Source: Budorcas taxicolor (lineage: Eukaryota > Chordata > Mammalia > Artiodactyla > Bovidae). From it: a DNA stretch of 64,000 nucleotides. A program made the translations under genes and the position numbers. Shown here piece by piece: positions 55,740-64,000 of the stretch. The DNA is taken from contig NC_068925.1 in the NCBI RefSeq assembly GCF_023091745.1, positions 70,683,085-70,747,084 on the forward strand, in the 5' to 3' direction. Below the pieces are notes generated by a model that was not told where the DNA came from, did no database searches, and saw only the letters and a list, made by a program, of their open reading frames with translations. The stretch's first letter is position 1, and each line of letters starts with the position of its first letter.

Positions 55740-56071
55740 GGGGCTTCCCTGGTCGTTCATCTGGTAAAGAATCTGTCTGCAATGCAGGAGACCCCAGTTC
55801 GATTCCTGGGTCAGGAAGATCCCCTGGGGAAGGGATAGGCTACCCACTCCAGTATTTTTGGGCTTCCCTGGTGGCTCAGATAGTAAAGAATCTGCCTGTA
55901 ATGCGAGAGACCTGGATTCGATTCTTGGGTTGGGAAGATCCCCTGAAGGAGGGCATGACAACCCACTCCAATATTCTTGCCCGGAGAATCCCCATGGACA
56001 GAGGAGCCTAGCAGGCTACAGACCACGGGGTCTCGAAGAGTTGGACAAGACTAAGAGACTAAACACAGCAC
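55740..56071 (+). mobile_element. Bov-tA SINE with duplicated tRNA head
   Basis: Two heads ('ggggcttccctggtcgttcatc' at 55740 and 'gggcttccctggtggctcag' at 55860) then one BovA body. The target duplication aggaagcgctga (55728-55739) and aggaagggctga (56072-56083) has one mismatch, so both heads were inserted together as one element. Confidence 0.95.
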
Positions 56072-56103
56072 AGGAAGGGCTGAACAGACAGAGCTACTAT
56101 GTG

Positions 56104-56155
56104 CTCAACTAGTGATATAGTTACTAGTGATATAGTAACTATATCACTAGTTGAG
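56104..56155. repeat. Perfect 23-bp inverted repeat (hairpin, 6-base loop)
   Basis: Positions 56104-56126 and 56133-56155 are exactly complementary over 23 bases, with the loop gtgata at 56127-56132. Part of it is also a 15-base tandem duplication ('actagtgatatagtt' at 56108-56122, 'actagtgatatagta' at 56123-56137). It begins 20 bases after the target duplication of the preceding SINE. No T-run follows, so it is not an obvious terminator. Confidence 0.9.
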
Positions 56156-56309
56156 AAGGATCTCCTGAATTATAGCTGTTAAACCCAGGCATATGGCTTT
56201 TAGTTCAGTCTGGGTTACCTGGCAGCTCATGAAACAGCTCAGACTTCTCTAGCATTCTTTTAATGCTAAACTCTTTCAGAGGCTGTGCTTATGCACACAA
56301 ACATTTTCA

Positions 56310-56400
56310 TTAATTTAACAAACATTTCACATCAGATTGGAATGTGCCAGGTACTATCCTAGGTACTGGAGATGGATGACTGAACAGTCCTCAGTCTCTC
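56310..56400 (-). mobile_element. L2/MIR-type 3' end, antisense
   Basis: 'aatttaacaaacatttcacatcag...aatgtgccaggtactatcctaggtactggagatggatgactgaacagtcc' matches the antisense L2 3' end. Confidence 0.6.
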
Positions 56401-57142
56401 CCCCTTTTGGCTCTTAAGAGTCTAGAAAGGAAAAGAGACATAATTAATCATTGATGTGGAACGGAAGGAAAAAATATTCACAATCGCTATTGACTAAATT
56501 CAAATCTTTTCTCAAGTAAATTAGTACAACTGAATTCTACATTTTTCTCTCCATGACTTGTTTTTACTTCCCTCCCCTTGGCCCCTTCTCACTGGGTCTA
56601 TAGTAAGGACCACATGACTGTCCCAAAAGAAACCAGTGGAGTCTCAGTCTCCCAGATTTCTATAGAGATGAATGGTCAACCTCTGCTATATTCTTCCCCT
56701 CCACGTCCAAACAGTCATTTGAGATAGGTTTTAACATCTACCACCCCCTCCCAAAGGAAATTTCTCAGTGTGTCTATATGCTTATTCATGGAAAGAAGAA
56801 GCTTTAGAGATTATATGTACAAATCTATCTTTCAAACACTGGCACCTCGATTGTCGAACCAAGACCAATGGACCTGTACACACCAACTTAGAAATTTCCA
56901 TAGTAGATTGGTTCGGGGGTCAGATCTAGGAGGGTAAGAGAGTCTGTGGCTTGGGCCGTCTGTGTGAGCTCAGGCGAGTGACCGGAACTGCCCTCTCCCG
57001 TGAATCTGTAGCCATTTGGCACGACTAACTCCAAGTTTCCTGTACTTGTCTTTTCCATCACAGCTGCTGTGTGCCTCTGATAAGTGCCTGCACAGGGGTG
57101 TGGGGAGGGAGTCAGGGGGAGGAATGGAATTCCTGTGGCACT
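56401..57142. other. Single-copy stretch, no gene seen
   Basis: No recognised repeat or gene. Confidence 0.4.
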
Positions 57143-57147
57143 GGTTT

Positions 57148-57558
57148 TGTGCGGGGGACTGCCCGTGAAGGGTTAAGTCTTGGGAGCTGCTCGGCAGGTA
57201 TGCAGAGCCTTAGGCATGTTCCTAAGCTCCCTGTCCCACCACCCTCAAGAATTTTTATAGCCCTTAAGGCCCCAAGATGTCTTGTTTCTGCAACATGTAA
57301 GACAGATAATCTTATAGTGCTCTGTACACAATGGTAAGGGTCTGGTGATTGTATCCTGAGGTTAAAAAATAATCCTGTGCATGTCTTAAGTCACGTATTT
57401 TAGCCTATAAATATTGTAGCCTAATAAAGAAAGGCATCAGCCATTTGTGGTCTGATCCTCTCAACCCCATCTTTTGTCTCTATCTCTTACTTTTCTTAGC
57501 GGGGACACTCTGTTCTCTCCCTGTGCAGGTGCAACTCTTGCTTGTGCTGGCCGCGGCA
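57148..57558 (+). mobile_element. Candidate solo LTR of an endogenous retrovirus
   Basis: A 411-base block begins TG (tgtgcgggggactgcccgtg) and ends CA (gctggccgcggca), as LTRs do. It carries a TATA-like tataaata at 57406-57413, a polyadenylation signal aataaa at 57423-57428, and a pyrimidine-rich U5-like end ('ctcaaccccatcttttgtctctatctc'). The flanking gttt at 57144-57147 and 57559-57562 could be a 4-base target duplication. No gag, pol or env sequence adjoins it. Family assignment is not possible by eye. It looks like an old recombination remnant with no coding capacity. Confidence 0.65.
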
Positions 57559-57562
57559 GTTT

Positions 57563-58068
57563 TGGTTTGCTTTGATATTTTCAAACTTGGAAGAAATGCA
57601 CAGTAGGAAGTAAATCAAGCTTAGCAGAACTTTCTAGTAGACTTAGGAGACTTGGATACTCATCTCAGTAGATGGTAAACAGTAGCTACTGAAGCTGTTA
57701 GTTTGATAGACCTAGATAATAAATAAAATCTTTGGCATAGACTATACTACAGAGGGACAGAGACCCTTTCAGTAAAATGCATTTTGTTTCTAGCACATTT
57801 CAGGCACATTTCCCAGGCTGCATCTGTAGCACTGAGTGAAGGAAAGTTTGATGGTTGCTACACTTTATTTCTACCTACTGGGCTAAGGCAATGTTTTCAA
57901 AATCCCTAAGATGCTGTTAAATCATTCAATTCAGGAAGAAAATAAAAACCGATCTTTTTACAGAATGGACCATTCCATTTGGGGGAGACCCTTATAAATA
58001 GCCCCTCTGTTTTCCACCATGCCATGTAGGGTGGATTGAATGCAGAGTTATGACTCATTTAATGTCTT
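57563..58068. other. Single-copy stretch, no gene seen
   Basis: Nothing recognised. Confidence 0.4.
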
Positions 58069-58080
58069 CAGCACCCTCTT

Positions 58081-58349
58081 CAGAGAAGGCAATGGCACCC
58101 CACTCCAGTATTCTTGCCTGGAAAATCCCATGGATGGAGGAGCCTGGTGGGCTGCAGTCCATGGGGTCGCTGAGAGTTGGACATGACTCAGTGACTTCAC
58201 TTTCACTTTTCAGTTTCTTGCACTGGAGAAGGAAATGGCAACCCACTCCAGTGTTCTTGCCTGAAGAATCCCAGGGACGGTGGAGCCTGGTGGGCTGCCG
58301 TCTATGGGGTCGCACAGAGTCGGACACGACTGAAGCGACTTAGCAGCAG
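58081..58349 (+). mobile_element. Bov-A2 SINE (BovA dimer)
   Basis: Two BovA units joined by 'cttcactttcacttttcag', ending 'gactgaagcgacttagcagcag'. A perfect 12-base target duplication cagcaccctctt is at 58069-58080 and 58350-58361. Probably one of the youngest insertions in the window. Confidence 0.97.
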
Positions 58350-58496
58350 CAGCACCCTCTTGCTTTTTCTTCCTAAACTTGATTCCTATCTATGGGTGCT
58401 CTGGACTGTACACGGTCATCATCGTCTAGTTTCTTGACCGGAAAAGGACCACCCTGTCCCACAACTGGATTTGAAATTTCTGTTCATTAGTCCCTG

Positions 58497-58625
58497 TAAG
58501 TACAATTTATTAAGCATTTGCTTCATATCAGATCCTCTTCTAGACTCCTTCCATGATTATCTCAAACACCAGCAGGTGGATACTGTTATGATCTCCATTT
58601 GTCAGATTTGCTAAACGTTACCAAA
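58497..58625 (-). mobile_element. MIR SINE, antisense
   Basis: 'gtacaatttattaagcatttgcttcatatcagatcctcttctagactcc', 'gattatctcaaac' and 'ggtggatactgttatgatctccatttg' follow the antisense MIR 3' half. Confidence 0.65.
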
Positions 58626-58674
58626 AAAATTTACAAACCTATTATGTCTAAAGCAGAATCTGCTCCCCTCCCTG

Positions 58675-58932
58675 ACCAAATTACATCTTCCTCATTCACT
58701 TTGCTCTCATATCAATTCCCCAGGGTCAGCTTACTCCTCTTTCCCTCATCTCCCATCTAATCCAGCAACAAGTATTGCCAACTCCACTTTTACTATCTGT
58801 CACGAATCTTTCTTAGGAGCTCCATCTTTTTTCTCTAAATTTAAGGAAGACTTTGCATTGATATTTTTTCTCCTTTAAACATTTTTCTCTCAGAATTTCC
58901 CCTGGCTCATGCCATTTCTTCATCAATATTGA
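58675..58932 (+). mobile_element. L2 LINE, left part (split by BovB)
   Basis: 'ctcatctcccatctaatccagcaacaagtattgcc' and 'cagaatttcccctggctcatgccatttcttcatcaatattgagg' are sense L2 segments with an internal deletion between them. The element resumes at 59167. Confidence 0.65.
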
Positions 58933-59166
58933 GGTAAAATGATGCAAAGAACTGACTCATTGGAGAAGACCCTGTTGCTGGGAAAGACGAGGACAGGAGG
59001 AGAAGGGGACGACAGAGGATGAGATGGCTGGATGGCATCACCGACTGGATGGACATGAGTTTGAGCAAGTTCCAGGAGTTGGTGATGGACAGGGAAGCCT
59101 GGTGTGCTGCAGTCCATGGGGTCGCAAATAGTCAGACAGGACTGAGCGACTGAACTGAACTGAACT
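58933..59166 (+). mobile_element. BovB 3' end inserted in L2
   Basis: 'gatgcaaagaactgactcattgg' to 'cgactgaactgaactgaactg' is the 0.23 kb sense BovB 3' end. L2 sequence is continuous across it. Confidence 0.93.
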
Positions 59167-59430
59167 GCAAGTGTTACCTCCTCAAAGAACTTTCCTTTCC
59201 TGCCCTATCCTGCTCTTCTCATACTCCCTTTATCCTGATTTAGCTATTTTTATGCTAGCTTTCACTCGTTTTTCTTAGTGCTTACTTTAACCAGTTTTCT
59301 CTGTTTATATTCTATCTTCCTTGGTAGAAAGTATGCTTCATAAGGGTAAGGAATCTGACGCTCTGATCACCTAGGACATGGCTTGACACAGAGTGGACAG
59401 TAATACAGATGAATAATACAGATGAATACA
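59167..59430 (+). mobile_element. L2 LINE 3' end, right part
   Basis: 'gttacctcctcaaagaactttccttt', 'atttagctatttttatgc', 'ccttggtagaaagtatgcttcataagggtaagg', 'aggacatggcttgacacagagtgga' and a 'gaataatacagatgaata' end follow the sense L2 3' terminus. Confidence 0.75.
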
Positions 59431-59545
59431 GGGCAGGTGAGGAAACACAAGGGAACAGAGTTGGAGGAACTCGCCGTAGTGCACGCAGCTAGGAAGTGGC
59501 GGAGCCACGCAGCAGCCTTTGTCAGTCTGCCCCTCGATAGTTGTG
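59431..59545 (-). mobile_element. MIR fragment, antisense
   Basis: 'caggtgaggaaacacaagggaacagag', 'cgtagtgcacgcagctaggaagtggcggagcc' fit the antisense MIR core. Confidence 0.65.
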
Positions 59546-59935
59546 CCAAACCCATTTTCACTCTCTTTTCTCCCCATCCTGCATCCTGGCTTCTTCATTC
59601 TGGTTTCTCAAGAAATCCTCTCTAGCCTAATTCTAAGTGTATGTCTCACTTCCTGTAAGACTATAAGTTTGTTTGAAAGGAAGTCTGAGGATGCTAATTG
59701 GTTATTCAAAAGAATGAATCGCTAAGTCCAATTAAAAGTCCAGTCACTAAGAAAGAAGAATTGGCAGGTATTTAAGTGGGGGAGAGGAGCATGGAGACAA
59801 TGAAGAAGAAGGTGGGTAAATCTATGTAAAGACTGGAGAATCATCATCACCCCTTCACATGTGCACCAAATATACAGTTGTCAAGGGTATTTCGTGTGTA
59901 TTGTTACCTCCTTGCCCTTCTCAAAATAACCTTTT
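59546..59935. other. Single-copy stretch, no gene seen
   Basis: Nothing recognised. Confidence 0.4.
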
Positions 59936-59949
59936 AAAGTTAGCAAGTG

Positions 59950-60298
59950 GGCTTCCCTGGTGGGTCAGTGGTAAAGAATCTGCCTGCCAGTGCGGGATAC
60001 ATGGGTTCAATTTCCAGGAAGATCCCACATGCCTCGGGGCAACTAGGCTGTATGTGCCACAACTTCTGACCTTGTGCTCTGGAGCCCAGGAGCCGCAACT
60101 ACTGCGCCCGCGTGCTGCAAATACTGAAGCCTGCACGCACCCTGGAGCCCATGCTCTGCAACAGGAGAGGCCGTTGCAATGAGAAGCCCGTGCACCCCAA
60201 CTGGAGAGCAGCCTCCACTCGCTGCAACTAGAGAAAGCCTGCCTAGCAACAAAGACCCAGCACAGCCATAAGTAAATAAATAAAAACTAAAAAAAAAT
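59950..60298 (+). mobile_element. CHR-2-type SINE, full length
   Basis: tRNA head 'gcttccctggtgggtcagtgg', a long GC-rich middle ('gcaactaggctgtatgtgccacaac', 'gcaactactgcgcccgcgtgctg', 'ctccactcgctgcaactagagaaagcc') and an A-rich tail. The target duplication aaagttagcaagtg (59936-59949) and aaagttagtgagtg (60299-60312) is 12 of 14 identical. Confidence 0.94.
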
Positions 60299-60312
60299 AA
60301 AGTTAGTGAGTG

Positions 60313-61040
60313 ACGTTTCTTATTTCCGCATGGTAAAAGGAGAAATGGAGTCTCACACTGGCTCCCTGACCTTGTCCAAGGACACCGGGCCAGAGTGCAG
60401 AGCGGGGGCTGATGTCTGTGTCTTGTGAGTCCCAGTGAGAGGGTCTCTACTCACTGCACTGTAACAGAATTTCAGTTCCCGGTTGTCCCTTTCACAGTGT
60501 GAAGCTTGGAGATAAGGAAGTACGTATTAACAAAGGGGAATAACTGTGAGGTGTGGTTTAAGTGGGGCAAGGGGAGAGAAAAACCATCTTTTTATCCAAA
60601 GGAGAACAATTTTGTTATAGATTTGACATAGCTGGTACTATGAAAAAACAAAACAACAAACATTCAAAAATAGACCTTTTTATGCTTCAGAATTTCTGAT
60701 ACTTTGTCCCCGTTTTAATCTTCCCCACCAACTCCTTGCTATCTCTGCCAATCTTCTATTTTATTGTCGAATCATTTTATCTTCCCCTGCCCTCCCTCAC
60801 TCCTACTCTCCTTTCTTCCTTCCCTTCCTTCCCTTCCTTTCCTTTCCTTCCCTTCCTTCCCTTCCTTTCTTCCTCTGTTAACTGTTGGACTAAAGTGAAG
60901 TGAAGGGTACAAATATTTTCAGGGCTCAGAGTTCTTGGCCTCATTGCTTAGAGAACGATCCTAACTACTTGGGTTGCCTCTCCAGAAGAATTCCATAGAG
61001 ACTAAAATGCAGGGTTTGTTCCCTTCACAGTAATAAGAAA
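60313..61040. other. Single-copy stretch with MIR trace and CCTTT tract
   Basis: 'gactccctgaccttgtccaaggacacc'-type words near 60350-60420 hint at a worn antisense MIR. A homopyrimidine CCTTT/CCCTT tract is at 60811-60872. No gene. Confidence 0.45.
60811..60872. repeat. (CCTTY)n homopyrimidine tract
   Basis: About 60 bases of C/T only, in 4-5 base units (cttcc, ctttc). Simple repeat with mirror symmetry. Confidence 0.9.
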
Positions 61041-61044
61041 AACT

Positions 61045-61240
61045 TCAACTTTATTTGGCACCTGATACAGACGGCATTACCTTTATCATGCCATTCAACT
61101 CTCAAAAGACAGAACGAGGTATTATGCCCATTTTCCAGATTAGAACACTAAATCTAAGCAATTTGTCCAAACTCACACAGGTAGTGACAGAAGCAGGCTG
61201 TAAACTCATGGGTGATTCCAATACTTGTCTTAGCCACCCT
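61045..61240 (-). mobile_element. MIR SINE, antisense
   Basis: 'ctttatttggcacctgatacagac', 'cattcaactctcaaaagacagaacgaggtattatgcccattttccagattagaacactaaatc', 'tgtccaaactcacacaggtagtgacagaagc' follow the antisense MIR order. Confidence 0.8.
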
Positions 61241-61244
61241 CCTA

Positions 61245-62225
61245 GGTCTTGAAATTACCAACCATGGCAGACATGGCTAATCAGTCATGAAAACTTTATG
61301 ACCAAACACAGAATCTTTCTTATTCTAACCCTTCAGGCCACTATTGTCACTTGCTTAGCATTGACATGGAGATAAAATTATCTTCTATCTCTACATTGCT
61401 TTGTATCATCAAAATAGTCCTGATCTGCACAGCTAGAAGAGTTCATGGTTTTGTTTGGGGTTTATTTTCCTATTTCATAGAGCTTCCATAGGCTCTGTAT
61501 TTCAGGAACAGACACACTGACAACTCCAGAGATACTTGCCTTCATTTGCAGACTGCCTCCTCTGCGTTTTTTTTATGTTGAAGGCCTGGGGGTTTTCAGG
61601 AGACACTCCCTTTTTCCAGCTGGAGACAGACCACTTAGGTTCCCCGGGTCAAGACCCCAGGCTATTTGATAATCATCTATATGTCTAATTTGACATAACT
61701 GCCTTTGTCAAAAGAACTATATAATGCATGGGGTTTTTGATGCTACAACTGACAATACATACATAATAAAGTAGCAAGTTAGGAACCACTAAATCGTAAA
61801 AGAGAAACAGATGGCCAAATATATTTGACTCAAGAAGGTGGCATATCCGATCTAGCCACACAGGAAAGGTTTTGCACTTGAACATCTAAATGAGCAACTT
61901 CACCTTTCTCGTATTTTTCACTTCCACAACATGTGTCAGGGGTCAGCAATGATTTCCCCCACAACCAGAATCTCAAGGCCCTAAGGATGGAGGGAAGAAG
62001 AAGGAGGAAAGAAACCCATTGCTAACGGGATCAGAAAGCCCATGAGGAGTCATGCTGACTTAGGATGGGCAAAGAAGAGTGACGGGGAAGCAGGAGTCTG
62101 TGTGACTGTCACTTGCAACCTGGGAAGGTGATGCTCAGCCCCTCCCTGTGGAGCAGCACCACCCAGTTCTCAGGGATCAGGTTTCAAAGAGCGGTCTGCC
62201 CCAGAGGGCTCCGACTGCCCTGTCT
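61245..62225. other. Single-copy stretch, no gene seen
   Basis: Nothing recognised; the minus frame 61685-61885 has no domain. Confidence 0.4.
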
Positions 62226-62227
62226 CA

Positions 62228-62510
62228 GCCAGGCTCTGCCACAGACTTGCTGTGCAGCCTTAGACAACTGACTTAAGTCCTCCGAGTCTCAGATGCCTCC
62301 TCTGTAAAGGCTGATTTTCCATTCTGTTTGGAAATCAGAATCAACCACAGAACTTTTTTTTTTAATGCATTCTGGATTCAGATTACATGAGAAGGATGCT
62401 CAGGGAGGCAGCCACATTTTTACAAAATTTCTCGGAAGAATCCAAACTACTGGACTGGGTGATCTGAAGGTCCCCTGTGGCTCTAACTGATTTCACGTCT
62501 CTGAGGTTCC
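62228..62510 (+). mobile_element. MIR-family SINE, interrupted
   Basis: 'ctctgccacagacttgctgtgcagccttagacaactgacttaagtcctccgagtctcag' is the MIR core. After unrelated sequence (62335-62440) the block 'ctggactgggtgatctgaaggtcccctgtggctctaactgatttcacgtc' looks like the 3' end of a MIR relative. Confidence 0.5.
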
Positions 62511-62514
62511 AAGC

Positions 62515-63170
62515 AGAACCTCAGGAGGATTAATCAGTGGGCTTACTCTGGGTAACCCAGCTTTCACACAGAAACTTAGGATCCCGCGAAGTCCTGAAGG
62601 TTCAGATGGACCACTCAGAGCTGTCCATCCTCAGGAAAGAGCAGGATGTGAAGTGACCTCCTCCCTGGTCAGTTTGCAAGGTTGGTCTGGCTGTGAGCAT
62701 CAAGTGGGTGCCCGAAGTATTAGAAAGTCAGTGAAAGTGAGCTGGTAATTAGCTGAGCCATGTTACTGGTCGAGGTCAGATAGCCCTTTCGTGATAGCAG
62801 AGCTTCCTCTTCTTCCCAAAGTAGCAAAGCCTTGTGGCCTGAGGTTTGGTTTTGTCTTGTTTCCCTCTCCACTAACCCTAACAACAAAAAGGAACTTCTC
62901 AAGGAAACTTGACAATGGGATACAAAAGGAACAATAGAATTGGATTTGATTTGTTTAATTCTGAAATCAAGGTCACTAGAAAGTACTACGGCTCTTATTT
63001 GTGTGGTTTGGGTTTTTGTGGGTTTTTTTTTTTTTTTGGCAACATCTTTCTTTTCATTTGACGGTCCTGTCATCCCCAGAACTGTGTATGTTACTGATCC
63101 TGCCTGTATTCAAAGCTGTTATTAAGTGGAGTCTTTTAGATTTTAGAGAAATGATAATGGTTCCAAAGAT
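62515..63170. other. Single-copy stretch, no gene seen
   Basis: A T-run is at 63023-63038. The minus frame 62720-63073 reads through this homopolymer and low-complexity DNA and is not credible. Confidence 0.4.
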
Positions 63171-63179
63171 GACAGAAAG

Positions 63180-63860
63180 TGGCAGCTGGTGACAAAAAAA
63201 CCCCTTGATAAGACGACAACAGTAAATCAAACTACCGCCACTTTTTCGTTTCATGTTTGTTAATACCACCTCGCCTTTTGAAGTTTAAAGCAAGGTTCAA
63301 AAAAGCCAGGTGCTGAATCATAATATTAAAGCAAGTAAGGAGCTCCATGAAAGCCTGGAGATCTGAGGGGGGAAAGCAACAAACACAGCTTTCAACTGCC
63401 TTTTGTCGGTCTTTCTGCAGATGTCACCAGTGGTTATCCCAGCAGAGGGTTCGGCTTGTAGCAGTGCCTCTGGCTGATTCCCGCGCTGCGTTTCAAGTGT
63501 CAATCAAAAAGGAAGGACGCAGCTTAGGTCCTGGTCATTGTCCTGTGAAAAGAGCCAAGCATTTAACATTGATTTAGCTCCCTCAATATACAAAGATAGA
63601 GCCAGCTTTGTGCATCGAAAAGGGCCTTTGGCAAGGTTGCTTGTAGAGCGATTCCATCGCATCCGATGCGCCTTGGTTTAGCTGTCACACTGCGGTGTCT
63701 GGAGCCCTCTGAAAAGTTATTCAGGACTGAGTGAGCAAATTAAAAAGAAATAGCACACTCCCAGCAAGAGGGGGGCCGGTGCTGGATGTGGCCGGCCAGT
63801 GTCTCTGGGTCTTGAAGACATTTTAAATAATTACAATAAATACCCAGGGCTTTTGAGAGG
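63180..63860. promoter_or_regulatory. Candidate conserved non-coding cluster
   Basis: About 0.68 kb, repeat-free, and unusually CpG-retaining for this window ('aagacgac', 'ctaccgcc', 'cgtttcatg', 'tcccgcgctgcg', 'gagcgattccatcgcatccgatgcg'). Words of interest are 'tgctgaatca' (MAF-like half site), 'tgtcaatcaaaaagg' (PBX/HOX-like), 'gcctttggcaagg' (NF1-like), 'agctgtcacac' (MEIS-like) and 'taaataattac'. A small perfect palindrome cgcatccgatgcg is at 63658-63670. Enhancer-like by texture; not shown to be conserved or active. Confidence 0.4.
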
Positions 63861-64000
63861 GTGAGTTAGAGCAAGCCAGACAGGAAGCCAGAGAAGACCC
63901 AGGAAGCCGGGTGCATCCTGGAAAGGAGGGTAGCTTCACTGACAATGTTTGTTCCTCCAACTTCTTCCTCGCCTGACTGTGTCTCCCGTGGACTGCCGGG

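Noticed and set aside
56104..56155. Hairpin as a terminator or phage-type attachment site
   Set aside because: No T-run, no integrase or mobile gene nearby, and the context is mammalian single-copy DNA beside a SINE.
62720..63073. 117-residue minus-strand open frame
   Set aside because: Its N-terminal lysine run is the translation of a T homopolymer; no domain.
63396..63475. Possible exon after a splice-acceptor-like 'ctttctgcag' with an ATG
   Set aside because: The frame from that ATG stops after 18 codons and no matching donor or domain is visible. Kept only as part of the candidate regulatory block.

Overview
The window reads as intergenic or intronic nuclear DNA of a ruminant, most likely a bovid. 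The evidence is the repeat content: many copies of the RTE-type retrotransposon BovB, its tRNA-Glu-derived satellites (Bov-tA and Bov-A2 SINEs), and older cetartiodactyl CHR SINEs and L1 3' ends. These lie on a deep mammalian background of MIR, L2, MLT1, MER5A and Tigger1. The repeats cannot separate cattle from sheep or goat. No host protein-coding gene, rRNA, functional tRNA or CRISPR array could be supported. Every long open frame that I recognise belongs to a BovB reverse transcriptase remnant or to an antisense read of a repeat.

Layout. 1-8.3 kb: BovB pieces, an L1 3' end, an MLT1 LTR, a MIR and Bov-tA SINEs. 8.3-18 kb: a 2.3 kb BovB that split an older L2, an L1 3' UTR, and an MLT1 split by a SINE. 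18-29 kb: mostly single-copy sequence with candidate conserved non-coding blocks near 19.0-19.55, 20.05-20.33 and 27.9-28.04 kb, plus scattered SINEs, MIR and MER5A. 29-36 kb: MIR, L2 and a cluster of four Bov SINEs. 36.4-37.3 kb: a CpG-retaining single-copy block. 38.2-43.8 kb: a head-to-head BovB pair, then a third BovB. 44.4-47.1 kb: a CHR SINE, a candidate regulatory block and an L1 with a 5' inversion. 47.1-49.8 kb: a nearly full-length Tigger1 DNA transposon carrying two SINEs. 50-64 kb: single-copy DNA with blocks at 51.36-51.76 and 63.2-63.86 kb, a 23-bp hairpin at 56.1 kb, a candidate solo LTR at 57.15-57.56 kb, and an L2 split by BovB at 58.7-59.4 kb.

How it fits together. The nesting gives a relative age order: L2, MIR, MLT1 and Tigger1 first; then L1 and CHR; then BovB and its Bov SINEs, which are presumed to use the BovB machinery. 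Target-site duplications confirm many individual insertions. All BovB reverse transcriptase frames are broken, so nothing here looks autonomous. The part most likely to have host function is the set of repeat-free blocks rich in homeodomain-like (TAATTA), SOX-like and retained CpG sequence. They resemble the enhancer-bearing deserts around developmental regulators, but this rests on sequence texture alone. No identity to a known locus is claimed.
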